This document shows positions 35,657-43,959 of a stretch of DNA of 53,173 nucleotides, one piece after another. Location of the stretch: positions 1 to 53,173 of the forward strand of contig CAMCVW010000023.1 of assembly GCA_945881915.1 (NCBI GenBank), written 5' to 3'. The notes under the pieces were generated by a model that was not told the origin of the DNA, searched no databases, and saw nothing but the letters and a program-made list of their open reading frames with translations. The stretch's first letter is position 1. Each line of letters opens with the position of its first letter. Source of the stretch: Thermoflexus hugenholtzii JAD2. GTDB lineage: Bacteria > Chloroflexota > Chloroflexia > Chloroflexales > Roseiflexaceae. Position numbers and translations under genes: made by a program.

Positions 35657-36218
35657 GGGCGCTCCCCGTCACCATTCCCCGTAGGTATGCGTCTGCCCAC
35701 AGAAACGCCGTCAGTGTCAATCCATCGCGGATTTCGTTGCGGGCAATCATCTGCCAGATTTCGCTCGGAGTGAACCATCGAATTGACATAATTTCGTTCG
35801 TGTCACTAATGGGGGCAACGACCGCGACGTCGTGGCCGATGTAGGCATAGAACGTCTGGTTGCTACTGCCGTTGGCAGGGTGGTATTGCCCCAGCAATGT
35901 GAGGCGTTGAGCGGTAGCGCCGCATTCTTCGTAGAGTTCGCGTTTGGCAGCTTCTGCATCGGATTCACCTGCGTCGACCCGTCCCGCTGGGACTTCCCAG
36001 TGGGTTCGATCAACGATGAATCGATAGTGCTCCACCAAGAGGATTGCTCCATCTGCCCGCATCGGGACAACCCCAACAGCCGGGCGGGGGTAGTCGACCA
36101 CATGGTGCTGCGGGATGATGGAACCATCCGGCAACTGCACATCGTCTTGGTGCAGGCTGACCCATTCACTCTGATGGATGGTGCGTCTGCTGAGAACACG
36201 CCATGGACGTTCGGTCAT
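35649..36218 (-). CDS. Nudix hydrolase, ADP-ribose pyrophosphatase-like
   Basis: The 189-residue protein has a perfect Nudix box, [20 protein letters not shown] followed by CGA, with all catalytic glutamates. It resembles the ADP-ribose/ADP-sugar pyrophosphatase group ([16 protein letters not shown] before the box, [15 protein letters not shown] after it). It cleaves nucleoside-diphosphate-linked compounds and is a housekeeping activity with no clear part in lysine synthesis. ATGA overlap with the lysX remnant and an eight-base overlap with lysY show it is locked into the operon. Confidence 0.92.
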   Translation of the reverse strand: MTERPWRVLSRRTIHQSEWVSLHQDDVQLPDGSIIPQHHVVDYPRPAVGVVPMRADGAILLVEHYRFIVDRTHWEVPAGRVDAGESDAEAAKRELYEECGATAQRLTLLGQYHPANGSSNQTFYAYIGHDVAVVAPISDTNEIMSIRWFTPSEIWQMIARNEIRDGLTLTAFLWADAYLRGMVTGSAHD

Positions 36219-36445
36219 GCGCCACTCCGTTTTCCTTGGGCGACTTCGAGGGTGTAATCGATGCTACTCCCCGGGATGTTGCCCCCCGTCGGGGTTATGC
36301 TATTGCGGTATTCCATGGTGTAGTTGATTTCGTTGATGAGCGCATCGTAGTTGAGGCGCACATACGCGATTCCGCGGGCTTCCATATCAGCGAAGATGAG
36401 TTTTTCTTCGATCTTGATGCGTGTACTGAGAACTCCTATGCGCAT
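36215..36445 (-). pseudogene. lysX: Internally deleted LysX
   Basis: The 76-residue frame joins two ends of LysX. Residues 1-35 ([20 protein letters not shown]...) match the N-terminus, and residues 37-70 ([20 protein letters not shown], then [13 protein letters not shown]) match the C-terminus. The roughly 200 residues of the ATP-grasp core between them are gone, without loss of frame. The junction lies near 36337, beside a short repeat TCAACTAC present on both sides. A good AGGAG site is kept and the stop overlaps the Nudix start. The product cannot ligate aminoadipate or glutamate to LysW. Confidence 0.85.
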
Positions 36446-36464
36446 GACATACTCCTGTTTGGGC

Positions 36465-36640
36465 CTATTCGCCCCAGTCTTCTCCGACCTCAGGGGAGGT
36501 CGAGGCGCGGCGGATCAATCGAGACGACTTCCAATTCGTCAGCGCAATCTGGACAAACGACGATTTTACCGACGACAATCCTGTACCAATGCGAAGTCTG
36601 CATCATATCCTGGACACGGCTGCGTTCGCTCCGACAAGGA
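36465..36640 (-). pseudogene. lysW: Frameshifted LysW carrier-protein gene
   Basis: LysW is a carrier protein of about 54 residues with two CxxC zinc pairs and the C-terminal EDWGE to which the substrate is attached. Here three frames hold the parts: QPCPGYDADFALVQD (first zinc pair reduced to C..Y), [20 protein letters not shown] with PRLDLP and a stop, and then PEVGEDWGE ending at 36465. At least two frameshifts are needed to join them. The conserved tail being out of frame by one base is the decisive break. It lies directly behind the metB-like gene and before lysX, the normal lysW place. Confidence 0.8.
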
Positions 36641-36657
36641 GATGACAATCTGTCACC

Positions 36658-37812
36658 CTACTGACCAATGGTATGGAGGGCCTGACGCAGGTCGTGCATC
36701 AAGTCGTCGCTATGTTCAATACCCATCGAGATCCGCAACAGATTGGGTGGCGTGCTACTCGTCGGCCCTTCGATAGAGTAGCGATGCTCGATCAGACTCT
36801 CGATGCCGCCGAGGCTCGTCGCCCGCGTAAAGAGTTGCACGTGTGCTGCGACTTTGAGCGCTTCAGCGGCGCCGCCTTGGACGCACACCGACAGCATGCC
36901 ACCAAACCCACCATACATTTGGCTCGCCGCGATGCTGTGACCACGATGGCTGGCCAGCCCAGGATAGAACACCTTCTCGACCGCCGGATGATCCGCCAAA
37001 AACTGGGCCAGTGACATGGCGTTGGCAGCCTGTTGGCGGACCCGAAGTGCCAACGTGCGAATCCCGCGCAGAATCAGCCAGCAGTCAAATGGCGAAGGGA
37101 CTGCACCGCCCAGGTACTGCACGAGCTGCGCGCGTGCGCTGACGTCATCGATACGTGCAAAAATCAATGCCCCACCGGTCACATCTGTATGCCCACTGAT
37201 GAACTTTGTGGTCGAGTGCATCACAATGTCTGCCCCCAGTGACAAGGGCCGTTGCATCATCGGCGAGGCGAACGTGTTGTCGACCGCCAAAAGCGCACCA
37301 TGCGCGTGCGCCATTTCTGCTACCGCGCGGATGTCGGTGATGGTCAATGTCGGGTTCGAAGGCGTCTCGACCCACACGAGTTTGGTCTGAGCGGTGAACG
37401 CTGCCCGCACTGCATCGAGATCGCTGGTGTCGACGAAGGCATAGGTGAGGCCGAGGTGCTCGTAGATGTCACGCAGCAACGCACGAGTGCCGAAGTACGA
37501 CTCCGCAGGTGCAATCACGTGATCGCCGGCCTTGAGCATCTGGTAGGCTGCATTGGTCGCTGCTTGTCCTGACGCAAACGCATAGGCGACTTCCCCGCCT
37601 TCGAGTGCGGCCAATGTTTCTTCGAGGGATTTTCGATTGGGATTCTCGCTGCGGCCGTAGATGAATTCAGATGGTGCTGTATAGTCCGGTAGGCGCTCGA
37701 ATGTCGTCGACATAACAATAGAAGGGATCACCGCACCAGTTGTCGGGTCCCCGTGGTTACCCAGGTGGACTGCTTGTGTTTCGATGCGGTGATTGGGTCG
37801 TGCCTTGCTCAT
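36658..37812 (-). CDS. metB: Cystathionine gamma-synthase/lyase-family PLP enzyme
   Basis: The 384-residue protein has the Cys/Met-metabolism blocks YGRSENPNRKSLEETLAALE, AFASGQAATNAAYQ, VWVETPSNPTLTITDI, VDNTFASPMMQRPL and the PLP lysine in HSTTKFISGHTDVTGG. Sequence alone does not separate cystathionine gamma-synthase (MetB) from gamma-lyase or O-acetylhomoserine sulfhydrylase, so the symbol is tentative. It overlaps the LysE-type exporter by ATGA and precedes the lysW remnant. It therefore lies downstream of the lysine-rich leader and should share its control. Confidence 0.85.
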   Translation of the reverse strand: MSKARPNHRIETQAVHLGNHGDPTTGAVIPSIVMSTTFERLPDYTAPSEFIYGRSENPNRKSLEETLAALEGGEVAYAFASGQAATNAAYQMLKAGDHVIAPAESYFGTRALLRDIYEHLGLTYAFVDTSDLDAVRAAFTAQTKLVWVETPSNPTLTITDIRAVAEMAHAHGALLAVDNTFASPMMQRPLSLGADIVMHSTTKFISGHTDVTGGALIFARIDDVSARAQLVQYLGGAVPSPFDCWLILRGIRTLALRVRQQAANAMSLAQFLADHPAVEKVFYPGLASHRGHSIAASQMYGGFGGMLSVCVQGGAAEALKVAAHVQLFTRATSLGGIESLIEHRYSIEGPTSSTPPNLLRISMGIEHSDDLMHDLRQALHTIGQ

Positions 37813-38393
37813 ATGATGCTACTCCATAGTGCGGCGATACCAAATGCCATAATGATGAATCCCGAGGATCGATTAATCCACAACATGCCCTGCGGCGTGA
37901 TGTCGCGTCCCAACCAGGTGGTCAGCTGTGAGAGGGTCAGCCACCACAGTGCTGACCCTGCGCCAACGCCTGCGACGAGCGCAATTGCGTCGTTTTGTGC
38001 CAAATTGCGCACGCCACTGATACCGCTGAACAACCCAATGAACACCAAGATGGTAGCGGGATTGGTAATCGTCAGTGCCAGAGTCGAGAAGTACATGTTG
38101 CCCGGTCTGACCGTGGCGGTCTGTGTCGGGACGCTCCGGGTCGTCTGCCACCCCATAGAGAGCAACAAAAAACCGCCGATGACGGCGGCGGGGCGTTGGA
38201 ATTGGGCGAGGGCGGTCAGGCCAAATGCAGCCAGTACTCCATAGAACGTATCGGCAGTTGCGGCCCCTAAACCGGACGCAAAGCCCGCCCGCCAGCCGTG
38301 TGCCAGGGTGCGGCGGATGCACAGAAGTCCAATCGGGCCGACTGGCGCCGCAATGGTAAGTCCAAGAATTACCCCGCGGAAGAACGCATCCAT
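37809..38393 (-). CDS. LysE-family amino-acid exporter
   Basis: The 194-residue protein has about six membrane helices. It starts FFRGVILGLTIAAPVGPIGL, with the APVGPIG family signature, and has LTITNPATILVFIGLFSGI in the second half. The ATG at 38393 has AAAGG upstream and lies just behind the leader terminator; the same frame runs open to 38669 but that part is the leader. As first structural gene after a lysine-rich attenuator it might move lysine or a related amino acid, but an exporter induced by shortage would be unexpected. An import or efflux role for another metabolite is possible. Confidence 0.86.
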   Translation of the reverse strand: MDAFFRGVILGLTIAAPVGPIGLLCIRRTLAHGWRAGFASGLGAATADTFYGVLAAFGLTALAQFQRPAAVIGGFLLLSMGWQTTRSVPTQTATVRPGNMYFSTLALTITNPATILVFIGLFSGISGVRNLAQNDAIALVAGVGAGSALWWLTLSQLTTWLGRDITPQGMLWINRSSGFIIMAFGIAALWSSII

Positions 38394-38416
38394 GACTGAC
38401 CTTTCATGGTACAAAA

Positions 38417-38447
38417 AGCCCGCCTCACCAGTCTGGTGAGGCGGGCT
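38417..38447 (-). terminator. Attenuator terminator in the lysine operon leader
   Basis: On the minus strand a perfect 14-bp stem (38447-38434 with 38430-38417) closes on three bases and is followed by TTTTT, 24 bases before the first structural gene. Its 5' arm contains CTCACCAG (38440-38433), which can instead pair with CTGGTTGAG (38472-38464) at the leader-peptide stop, with one bulged base. That makes an antiterminator. A third option pairs CCGGAC (38485-38480) with GTCTGG, protecting the terminator. This is the 1:2:3:4 layout of amino-acid attenuators. Confidence 0.85.
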
Positions 38448-38464
38448 TGAAACAACAAGCACTC

Positions 38465-38536
38465 TCAACCAGACACATTGTCCGGCTTCTTCGCGCGCTT
38501 TTGCTGTTTTGCAATAATTGCGTCTGTGATTTGCAT
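38465..38536 (-). CDS. Lysine-rich leader peptide of an attenuator
   Basis: A 23-codon frame starts at ATG 38536 and stops at TGA 38467-38465, just before the terminator. Codons 9-18 encode AKQQKRAKKP, with four lysine codons (10, 13, 16, 17), two of them adjacent. The ATG lies seven bases after the -10 box, so the RNA should start at or one base before it: a leaderless reading frame, which explains the lack of a ribosome site. A ribosome stalled at codons 16-17 would cover CCGGAC and free the next segment to form the antiterminator. Downstream genes include the lysine pathway, which fits lysine control. Translation is inferred. Confidence 0.68.
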   Translation of the reverse strand: MQITDAIIAKQQKRAKKPDNVSG

Positions 38537-38543
38537 GTGGATG

Positions 38544-38572
38544 ATTATATGAGACTGCATTCATCATGTCAA
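38544..38572 (-). promoter_or_regulatory. Consensus sigma-70 promoter of the LysE-metB-lys operon
   Basis: On the minus strand TTGACA (38572-38567) and TATAAT (38549-38544) are both perfect matches, separated by exactly 17 bases. Start of transcription is expected at about 38537, one base before the leader-peptide ATG. It is the strongest promoter in the window by inspection and should feed the whole operon down to lysK. Confidence 0.88.
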
Positions 38573-38667
38573 AAAATTCGATAACACCTATGATATCACG
38601 CAAGAACAAAATTGTCATGACTATGCTAAAATTATGTTGAGAATCTTTTACCCACGAAAGGGATTCC

Positions 38668-40560
38668 ATGATTGAGAATTATGTATTATTTCAAACGGCA
38701 TTTACGGTAAGTTTTGCTGCAATCGCGGCGATCGTCTTTCTAGGACATCGTTTCATCCCGCAATCAGGTACGCTATTGTCTCGCTTTGGAACATTCCTAC
38801 AAACGCGCTCGTTCCCGATTTTTACGCCACACGAACACAATAGACTCGCCGTGCTACGCTTCTTTTTTGGATTGATCATCTTTTTGCGTGCCGTCGACGT
38901 AGCAAGCCTCTTGCTACCGGAAGAATACTTTCTCCCGGTAGGTTATTTCAGTGCTGTTGAACTGATATTCTCGCTCTTCATTATGTTCGGTTTTGCAACA
39001 CAGTTTGCAATCGGATTTTTTATGTTTGTTATGTGGTTAGTGGGCGAAGATATCCAGGGAACAATTACGCTCGGGAACGATATAGCAGCAATGGTCGCGC
39101 TCTTCTTCCTCTTGACCGAGGCGGGACGTACCTTGTCCATCGATGGATATCTTGTCAAGAAATTCCCGTTCATTCGACCACTGTTAGGCTACGGCTCTCA
39201 AATACCCGGGAACGAAAGCATCGCAGTAGCCAAATTTGTCATGTTATTCAGTTTTTGGCTGGTGTGTATGTACTCGTTCGTTATGCATTTGAACGAACCA
39301 GCATGGATGAATGGGGTGACTGGCCCCATGCTGTTTGTCAGTAACTTCATGTTTCGTTTCCACGCACTGGTGGAACCAATCTTTCTCCAAAGCACGCTCG
39401 CGGTACTTGCTGCGCGGGTATCGATTTTTGTGATGTTGGTTTGGTATGTCGTTTTGCTGGGCTTTGTGATGCTCGGTGGGTGGTGGCGTATGTTTGCAAT
39501 TGTTTGGGGGATACTGTTTTTTCTCTTATCTTCTGTTGGGTTACAACTCGGCGGTTCGCTCGCATACTTCGAAATGGTCTTGTGGATTATTTGTTTCTGG
39601 CCACATTGGGGGGTTGATTCGACCAAAAAGCTCCTTCTTTTCTATGATGATACGTGCAACTTGTGCGACCGTACCGTACAGTTTGTTCGGCGTGTGGACT
39701 TCTTTGATCGAGTACAGTTGACCCCAGTCTCGAAGAACCATGAATTGTTGGCAACATACGGAATTTCTGTCGATACCGCACTGAAAGATCTGCACGGTGT
39801 GATTCCAGGTGAAAACAACGTCGCAGCCGGTTATGATTTGTATCTGTTGCTCGCACGCCATGTGTTGGTACTTTGGCTGGCGCTTCCACTCTTGTGGCTG
39901 GGCAAAATCCTCGCTGTCGGTCCTGCCATGTACCGGTTTGTTGCAGCTCGGCGGAAAGCCATGTTTGGGGTCTGCATTCTGCCTCGTCCCAAACAAACGT
40001 GGGTAACAGCAATTCCTGCACAGAAGCCGCCAAACATGTTGTTTCAAATAGTCGTATGGCATGCAATTTTTCTTGGTATCGTCTACAGTGTCACTGCCCC
40101 AGTGCTTTTTTTGGGGCACAAGGGATACAACAATCACCCACTGGCGCAGGCTGCGCGCGTTTATGGTGAACCGCACATCGATGTGTTTAACCGCGTAGAT
40201 TTAAAGATGATGGATAACTGGTTCACCCTTACCGATGTCGAAACGAACACATTGATACCGATTTTGGCTAAAGATGGATCCCGACTCGCACTTCATCGAT
40301 CAGGGAGAGTGTACGGTAACACGTTGAGATTTCGCCGTAGAGAAATTGACCAGACGGACTGTGGGTTCACCCGTAGGGAAATATTCATACGTTACATCAC
40401 ACAGGTGTGGATGCACAACACTGGTTTAAAAGGTACGCGTGAAATTTTGTTTACCCAGTATCACCAGCCACATCCGAATCAATCACTGGTCGCACAAAAT
40501 ATCTACACGAAAAATCCCGTAGAAGTACGATGTGAAGTGACCTTCACCAGTAAGCGATAG
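38668..40560 (+). CDS. HTTM-like membrane protein fused to a DCC thiol-oxidoreductase-like domain
   Basis: The 630-residue protein has several membrane helices at residues 1-310, with a pattern like the horizontally transferred transmembrane (HTTM, vitamin K-dependent carboxylase-like) domain. Next comes a DCC (DUF393) domain with LLLFYDDTCNLCDRTVQFVR, a CxxC redox motif. Two more helices follow (VLVLWLALPLLWLG and a later one), then a C-terminal region of about 120 residues that I do not recognise. HTTM-DCC neighbours are known in bacteria, but their reaction is not established. AAAGGG precedes the ATG. The gene stands alone, divergent from the lysine operon. Confidence 0.8.
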   Translation: MIENYVLFQTAFTVSFAAIAAIVFLGHRFIPQSGTLLSRFGTFLQTRSFPIFTPHEHNRLAVLRFFFGLIIFLRAVDVASLLLPEEYFLPVGYFSAVELIFSLFIMFGFATQFAIGFFMFVMWLVGEDIQGTITLGNDIAAMVALFFLLTEAGRTLSIDGYLVKKFPFIRPLLGYGSQIPGNESIAVAKFVMLFSFWLVCMYSFVMHLNEPAWMNGVTGPMLFVSNFMFRFHALVEPIFLQSTLAVLAARVSIFVMLVWYVVLLGFVMLGGWWRMFAIVWGILFFLLSSVGLQLGGSLAYFEMVLWIICFWPHWGVDSTKKLLLFYDDTCNLCDRTVQFVRRVDFFDRVQLTPVSKNHELLATYGISVDTALKDLHGVIPGENNVAAGYDLYLLLARHVLVLWLALPLLWLGKILAVGPAMYRFVAARRKAMFGVCILPRPKQTWVTAIPAQKPPNMLFQIVVWHAIFLGIVYSVTAPVLFLGHKGYNNHPLAQAARVYGEPHIDVFNRVDLKMMDNWFTLTDVETNTLIPILAKDGSRLALHRSGRVYGNTLRFRRREIDQTDCGFTRREIFIRYITQVWMHNTGLKGTREILFTQYHQPHPNQSLVAQNIYTKNPVEVRCEVTFTSKR

Positions 40561-40637
40561 CTCAGTCACACACGTAGGGAGACGATTCTACAGCGCACAC
40601 AGCATCTGTCGTGGTGCGCTGTGGTATACTATACGCC

Positions 40638-42197
40638 ATGCTACTGGATAAAATATTCTCACAAAATAACAGGCTTCGTGTGCTCTATCCACTGCTTTTT
40701 GTAGTGGGTGTATTCATGTGGCAAGGGATGACGGGCCTTAACCTGCGCGACGAAGGTTACCTGTGGTATGGTGCCAAAGCAATGCTTTCCGGCGATGTCA
40801 CTTTTCGTGATTACAGTGGCTATGATCCTGGGAGATATCTGCTCTCTGCGGCGACCATGATGTTCATGGGCGACACAGGCATCTTGCCCGTTCGGATCGC
40901 AGCCATGCTGTGTCAATTGGTTGCAATAGGCATTTTGATGCACCGTATCATCCGTTCAGGGATGATACGCACCGACCGTGATGAATGGTTCGCAGTCGCG
41001 CTACTGTGTCTTATTTGTCTCTGGATGTTCCCACGGAACAAAATCTTCGACAACAGCACGAGTCTGTTGTTGGTCGCGTTGCTTTCGTGGTTCGCTTCGG
41101 CAGGTACTGAACGACGAGCGTTGCTTGTCGGTATGGGGATTGGCCTCGTTGCTATCATGGGGCGTAACCATGCTGTCTATGGTCTTGTGGCGATTGCGTT
41201 GGTGTTGCCGGTCGTGTTGTACCAGGACTTCTCACGCATGAGAACGCTACGCATCATCGGAGCAGGGCTGCTTGGTGTCGTCATCGGTAGTCTCCCGCTG
41301 TTGTTCATCGAATTCGTGAAACCTGGGTTCATCGGTGCGTTTGTAGATAGTGTGTTGTTCTTGACAGAGATCAAAACGACAAATGCAGCGCTTCCCGTGC
41401 CATGGCCGTGGCTTGTTCCGTTCGACGGTGCGGCCAGCCAAATCCTGCAACGGCTTAGTATTGGGAGTTGGTTCGTTGCAGTACTGCTCGGCGGCTGGGC
41501 AGCGTATATCTACGCGGTCAGCGTGTCGATCCGCACAAAGCAAACACCTGCCTTGTTACTTGCGAGTAGCAGTCTTGCAGTGGTATACACCCATGTAGCG
41601 TTTTCTCGTGCTGATCCAGCCCATTTAGCGCAGTCGATTGCGCCGTTGTTGGTTGCATTGGTCTGCATATCCTGGACGCTGCGCGCATACGTGCGTACCG
41701 GACTCATCGCTGCACTGTTGGTGCTCTCAGTGACGAGCATCGGCCCGCTACACCCTGGGGTACAGTGTGTCGTTTCGATGCAGTGTCAGCCAGTAACAAT
41801 TGCCGGATCCGTGTTATTGGTCCCCAAAAGCAGTGCGACCGAGGTCCAATTCTTCCAACAAGTCCATGCAACCCTCAGCGGTAATGGGGATGGCGGACTG
41901 ATTGTGCCGTTTTGGCCCGGCGCCTATGCACTGCTCGATGTGCGAGCACCCGTGTGGGAGATTTATCCAACGTGGCCGCGGACGCCCGAATTCGAGCGTA
42001 CCGAAATAGCACGTCTGCAAGCACAACGTATAACCTATGTCATCTGGTCTGATGCGCCCATGGATGGGAACGACGCATTGCGATACTCTCAGACTCACCC
42101 TCTGCTGACTGCGTACATTTCCGCTGGGTACGAGGACGTTCCCGCATTGAGCACGCAAACCTTCCGCGTTCTGAAATTAAAGGCGACTCAGCCATGA
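40638..42197 (+). CDS. GT-C-type membrane glycosyltransferase-like protein
   Basis: The 519-residue protein has about ten helices. After helix one the loop [18 protein letters not shown] carries the acidic pair typical of GT-C enzymes, which take sugar from a polyprenyl-phosphate donor. A C-terminal outer domain follows the last helix ([15 protein letters not shown] onward). A TATACT hexamer (40625-40630) lies seven bases before the ATG, so the message may be leaderless; a longer frame from 40611 would begin upstream of that start point. It overlaps the WbqC gene by ATGA and starts the surface-glycan unit. Confidence 0.78.
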   Translation: MLLDKIFSQNNRLRVLYPLLFVVGVFMWQGMTGLNLRDEGYLWYGAKAMLSGDVTFRDYSGYDPGRYLLSAATMMFMGDTGILPVRIAAMLCQLVAIGILMHRIIRSGMIRTDRDEWFAVALLCLICLWMFPRNKIFDNSTSLLLVALLSWFASAGTERRALLVGMGIGLVAIMGRNHAVYGLVAIALVLPVVLYQDFSRMRTLRIIGAGLLGVVIGSLPLLFIEFVKPGFIGAFVDSVLFLTEIKTTNAALPVPWPWLVPFDGAASQILQRLSIGSWFVAVLLGGWAAYIYAVSVSIRTKQTPALLLASSSLAVVYTHVAFSRADPAHLAQSIAPLLVALVCISWTLRAYVRTGLIAALLVLSVTSIGPLHPGVQCVVSMQCQPVTIAGSVLLVPKSSATEVQFFQQVHATLSGNGDGGLIVPFWPGAYALLDVRAPVWEIYPTWPRTPEFERTEIARLQAQRITYVIWSDAPMDGNDALRYSQTHPLLTAYISAGYEDVPALSTQTFRVLKLKATQP

Positions 42198-42889
42198 AGA
42201 AAGTTGCAATCGTCCAATCAAACTATATCCCTTGGAAGGGGTATTTTGACATGATTGCTGCCGTTGACGAGTTTATCCTCTATGACGACATGCAATATAC
42301 CCGCCGGGATTGGCGTAACCGCAACCAAATCAAAACCGCACAAGGGGTACAGTGGTTGACGGTGCCAGTATTGGTCAAAGGCAAATACTTCCAAAAAATT
42401 CGTGACACAGAATTAGACGGCACGGAGTGGCAAGACATTCATTGGAAGGCCTTAATGATCAATTACAAGCGGGCACCATACTATACCGAGGTTGCGAAAC
42501 TCCTCGAACCACTCTATTGTGGTCAGATATATACGCATCTCTCGGCCTTGAATCGGACGTTCTTGCAGTCCATTTGCACCTATATCGGGATCAACACAAC
42601 TATTTCTGCGTCGAGCGACTATACACTCATCGAAGGCAAGACAGAGCGCCTCGCCGACTTGTGTGCCAAGGCAGGCGGGACCGAATACATCTCGGGACCG
42701 GCAGCACGTGACTATGTCGACGAACAGGTTTTTGTTGATTACAACATCAAACTCACCTGGTTCGACTATGCTGGGTATGTCGAGTACCCGCAGTTGTGGG
42801 GCGATTTTGTGCATGGAGTGAGTATCGTCGATCTGCTTTTCAATTGCGGACCCAATGCAGCGGCTTCGATGAGGTATGTACACCGATGA
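42194..42889 (+). CDS. WbqC-family protein
   Basis: The 231-residue protein has the family's start [18 protein letters not shown], the stretch [18 protein letters not shown] and a C-terminal block [11 protein letters not shown]. WbqC-like proteins occur in O-antigen and capsule clusters and are thought to be enzymes of sugar or amino-sugar modification, but the reaction is not settled. It is joined to both neighbours by ATGA overlaps, so it works in step with the GT-C protein and the GT2 transferase. Confidence 0.92.
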   Translation: MKKVAIVQSNYIPWKGYFDMIAAVDEFILYDDMQYTRRDWRNRNQIKTAQGVQWLTVPVLVKGKYFQKIRDTELDGTEWQDIHWKALMINYKRAPYYTEVAKLLEPLYCGQIYTHLSALNRTFLQSICTYIGINTTISASSDYTLIEGKTERLADLCAKAGGTEYISGPAARDYVDEQVFVDYNIKLTWFDYAGYVEYPQLWGDFVHGVSIVDLLFNCGPNAAASMRYVHR

Positions 42890-43836
42890 AACTGTCGATT
42901 GTCGCAACCCTCTATCGATCTGCTTCATACATCGAAGAGTTCCTTACACGCTCAACGACCGTTGCGCGTCAACTCGTCGGTGATTCGTTCGAAATTGTGC
43001 TTGTCAATGACGGCTCTCCGGACAACAGTCTCGAAATTGCCGTTGCACAGATCGCACAGTTTCCGCGTTTGAAAGTTGTCGATTTATCACGCAACTTTGG
43101 TCACCACAAAGCCATGATGACGGGCCTCGCCCACGCGACTGGGGAGCATGTGTATCTCCTTGATAGTGATCTCGAAGAAGAGCCTGAGTGGTTGTTCGAA
43201 TTTTGGCGGACGATGCAAGACGAGCACGCAGATATGGTGTATGGCGTGCAACGAGCGCGCAAGGGCAGTCTCTATGAGCGCATAACGGGGCCGTTGTTTT
43301 ATCGTTTGTTTCGTGCACTCACTGGTATTGTGCAGCCAGACAACATTGTCACCGCTCGAGTGATGTCGCGGCGCTTTGTGGATGCATTGCTGCTTCATCA
43401 AGAACGCGAAATCAACATCGGCGGTTTGTGGATTATCACCGGCTTTCGGCAGGTGAAAGCGGTTGTCAAAAAACATGCCTCGAGTCCAACGACGTACACG
43501 CTCGGCCGTAAACTCGACCATCTCATCAATGCGGTTACCTCGTTTAGCAGTCTGCCGTTGATATTTACCTTTTATGCGGGCTTGTTGATTTCTTTTTCTG
43601 CCGTGCTGTACATCACCTATAGCGTGTTGTTGCGACTATTGCAGCCGACGGTACCGGTCGGGTTCACAGCCCTGATAGCGTCGATATGGTTTTTTTCGGG
43701 GTTGATTGTCTTTTTTCTCGGCGTGCAAGGCATCTATCTCGCAAAAATTTTCACCGAAGTAAAGCAACGCCCATACACAATCATCCGCGAAGTGTATGCG
43801 GCGGAGCAGCGAGTTCAAGACTCTACGGAGCAATAG
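42886..43836 (+). CDS. GT2-family membrane glycosyltransferase (ArnC/GtrB-like)
   Basis: The 316-residue protein has a GT-A domain with [12 protein letters not shown] for nucleotide binding, the [19 protein letters not shown] block and the metal motif [12 protein letters not shown], followed by two C-terminal membrane helices. This is the layout of polyprenyl-phosphate glycosyltransferases such as ArnC, GtrB and DPM synthase. Such an enzyme makes the lipid-linked sugar that GT-C enzymes use, which fits the GT-C gene two places upstream. The start at 42886 is fixed by the ATGA overlap with wbqC. Confidence 0.92.
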   Translation: MKLSIVATLYRSASYIEEFLTRSTTVARQLVGDSFEIVLVNDGSPDNSLEIAVAQIAQFPRLKVVDLSRNFGHHKAMMTGLAHATGEHVYLLDSDLEEEPEWLFEFWRTMQDEHADMVYGVQRARKGSLYERITGPLFYRLFRALTGIVQPDNIVTARVMSRRFVDALLLHQEREINIGGLWIITGFRQVKAVVKKHASSPTTYTLGRKLDHLINAVTSFSSLPLIFTFYAGLLISFSAVLYITYSVLLRLLQPTVPVGFTALIASIWFFSGLIVFFLGVQGIYLAKIFTEVKQRPYTIIREVYAAEQRVQDSTEQ

Positions 43837-43926
43837 CAACGGCGTATGTGTGATGCTGCTTCGGGTGCGTTACAGTATGTACACATCAACGTGACGCGTA
43901 TTATTGATGGAGACCCGCAAGACGAG

Positions 43927-43940
43927 CATGGTATATTGAG
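43927..43940 (+). promoter_or_regulatory. Extended -10-like element before the methyltransferase gene
   Basis: CATGGTATATTGAG is identical to 25921-25934 and includes TATATT. It lies 19 bases before the methyltransferase start codon. Its repeat before two surface-glycan genes supports a promoter role; no -35 is obvious. Confidence 0.45.
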
Positions 43941-43959
43941 GGAACTGTGAGGGGGCACC

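Noticed and set aside
38394-38669. N-terminal extension of the LysE-family gene
   Set aside because: The frame is open but crosses the promoter, the leader peptide and the terminator. The ATG at 38393 has its own ribosome site and a standard family start.
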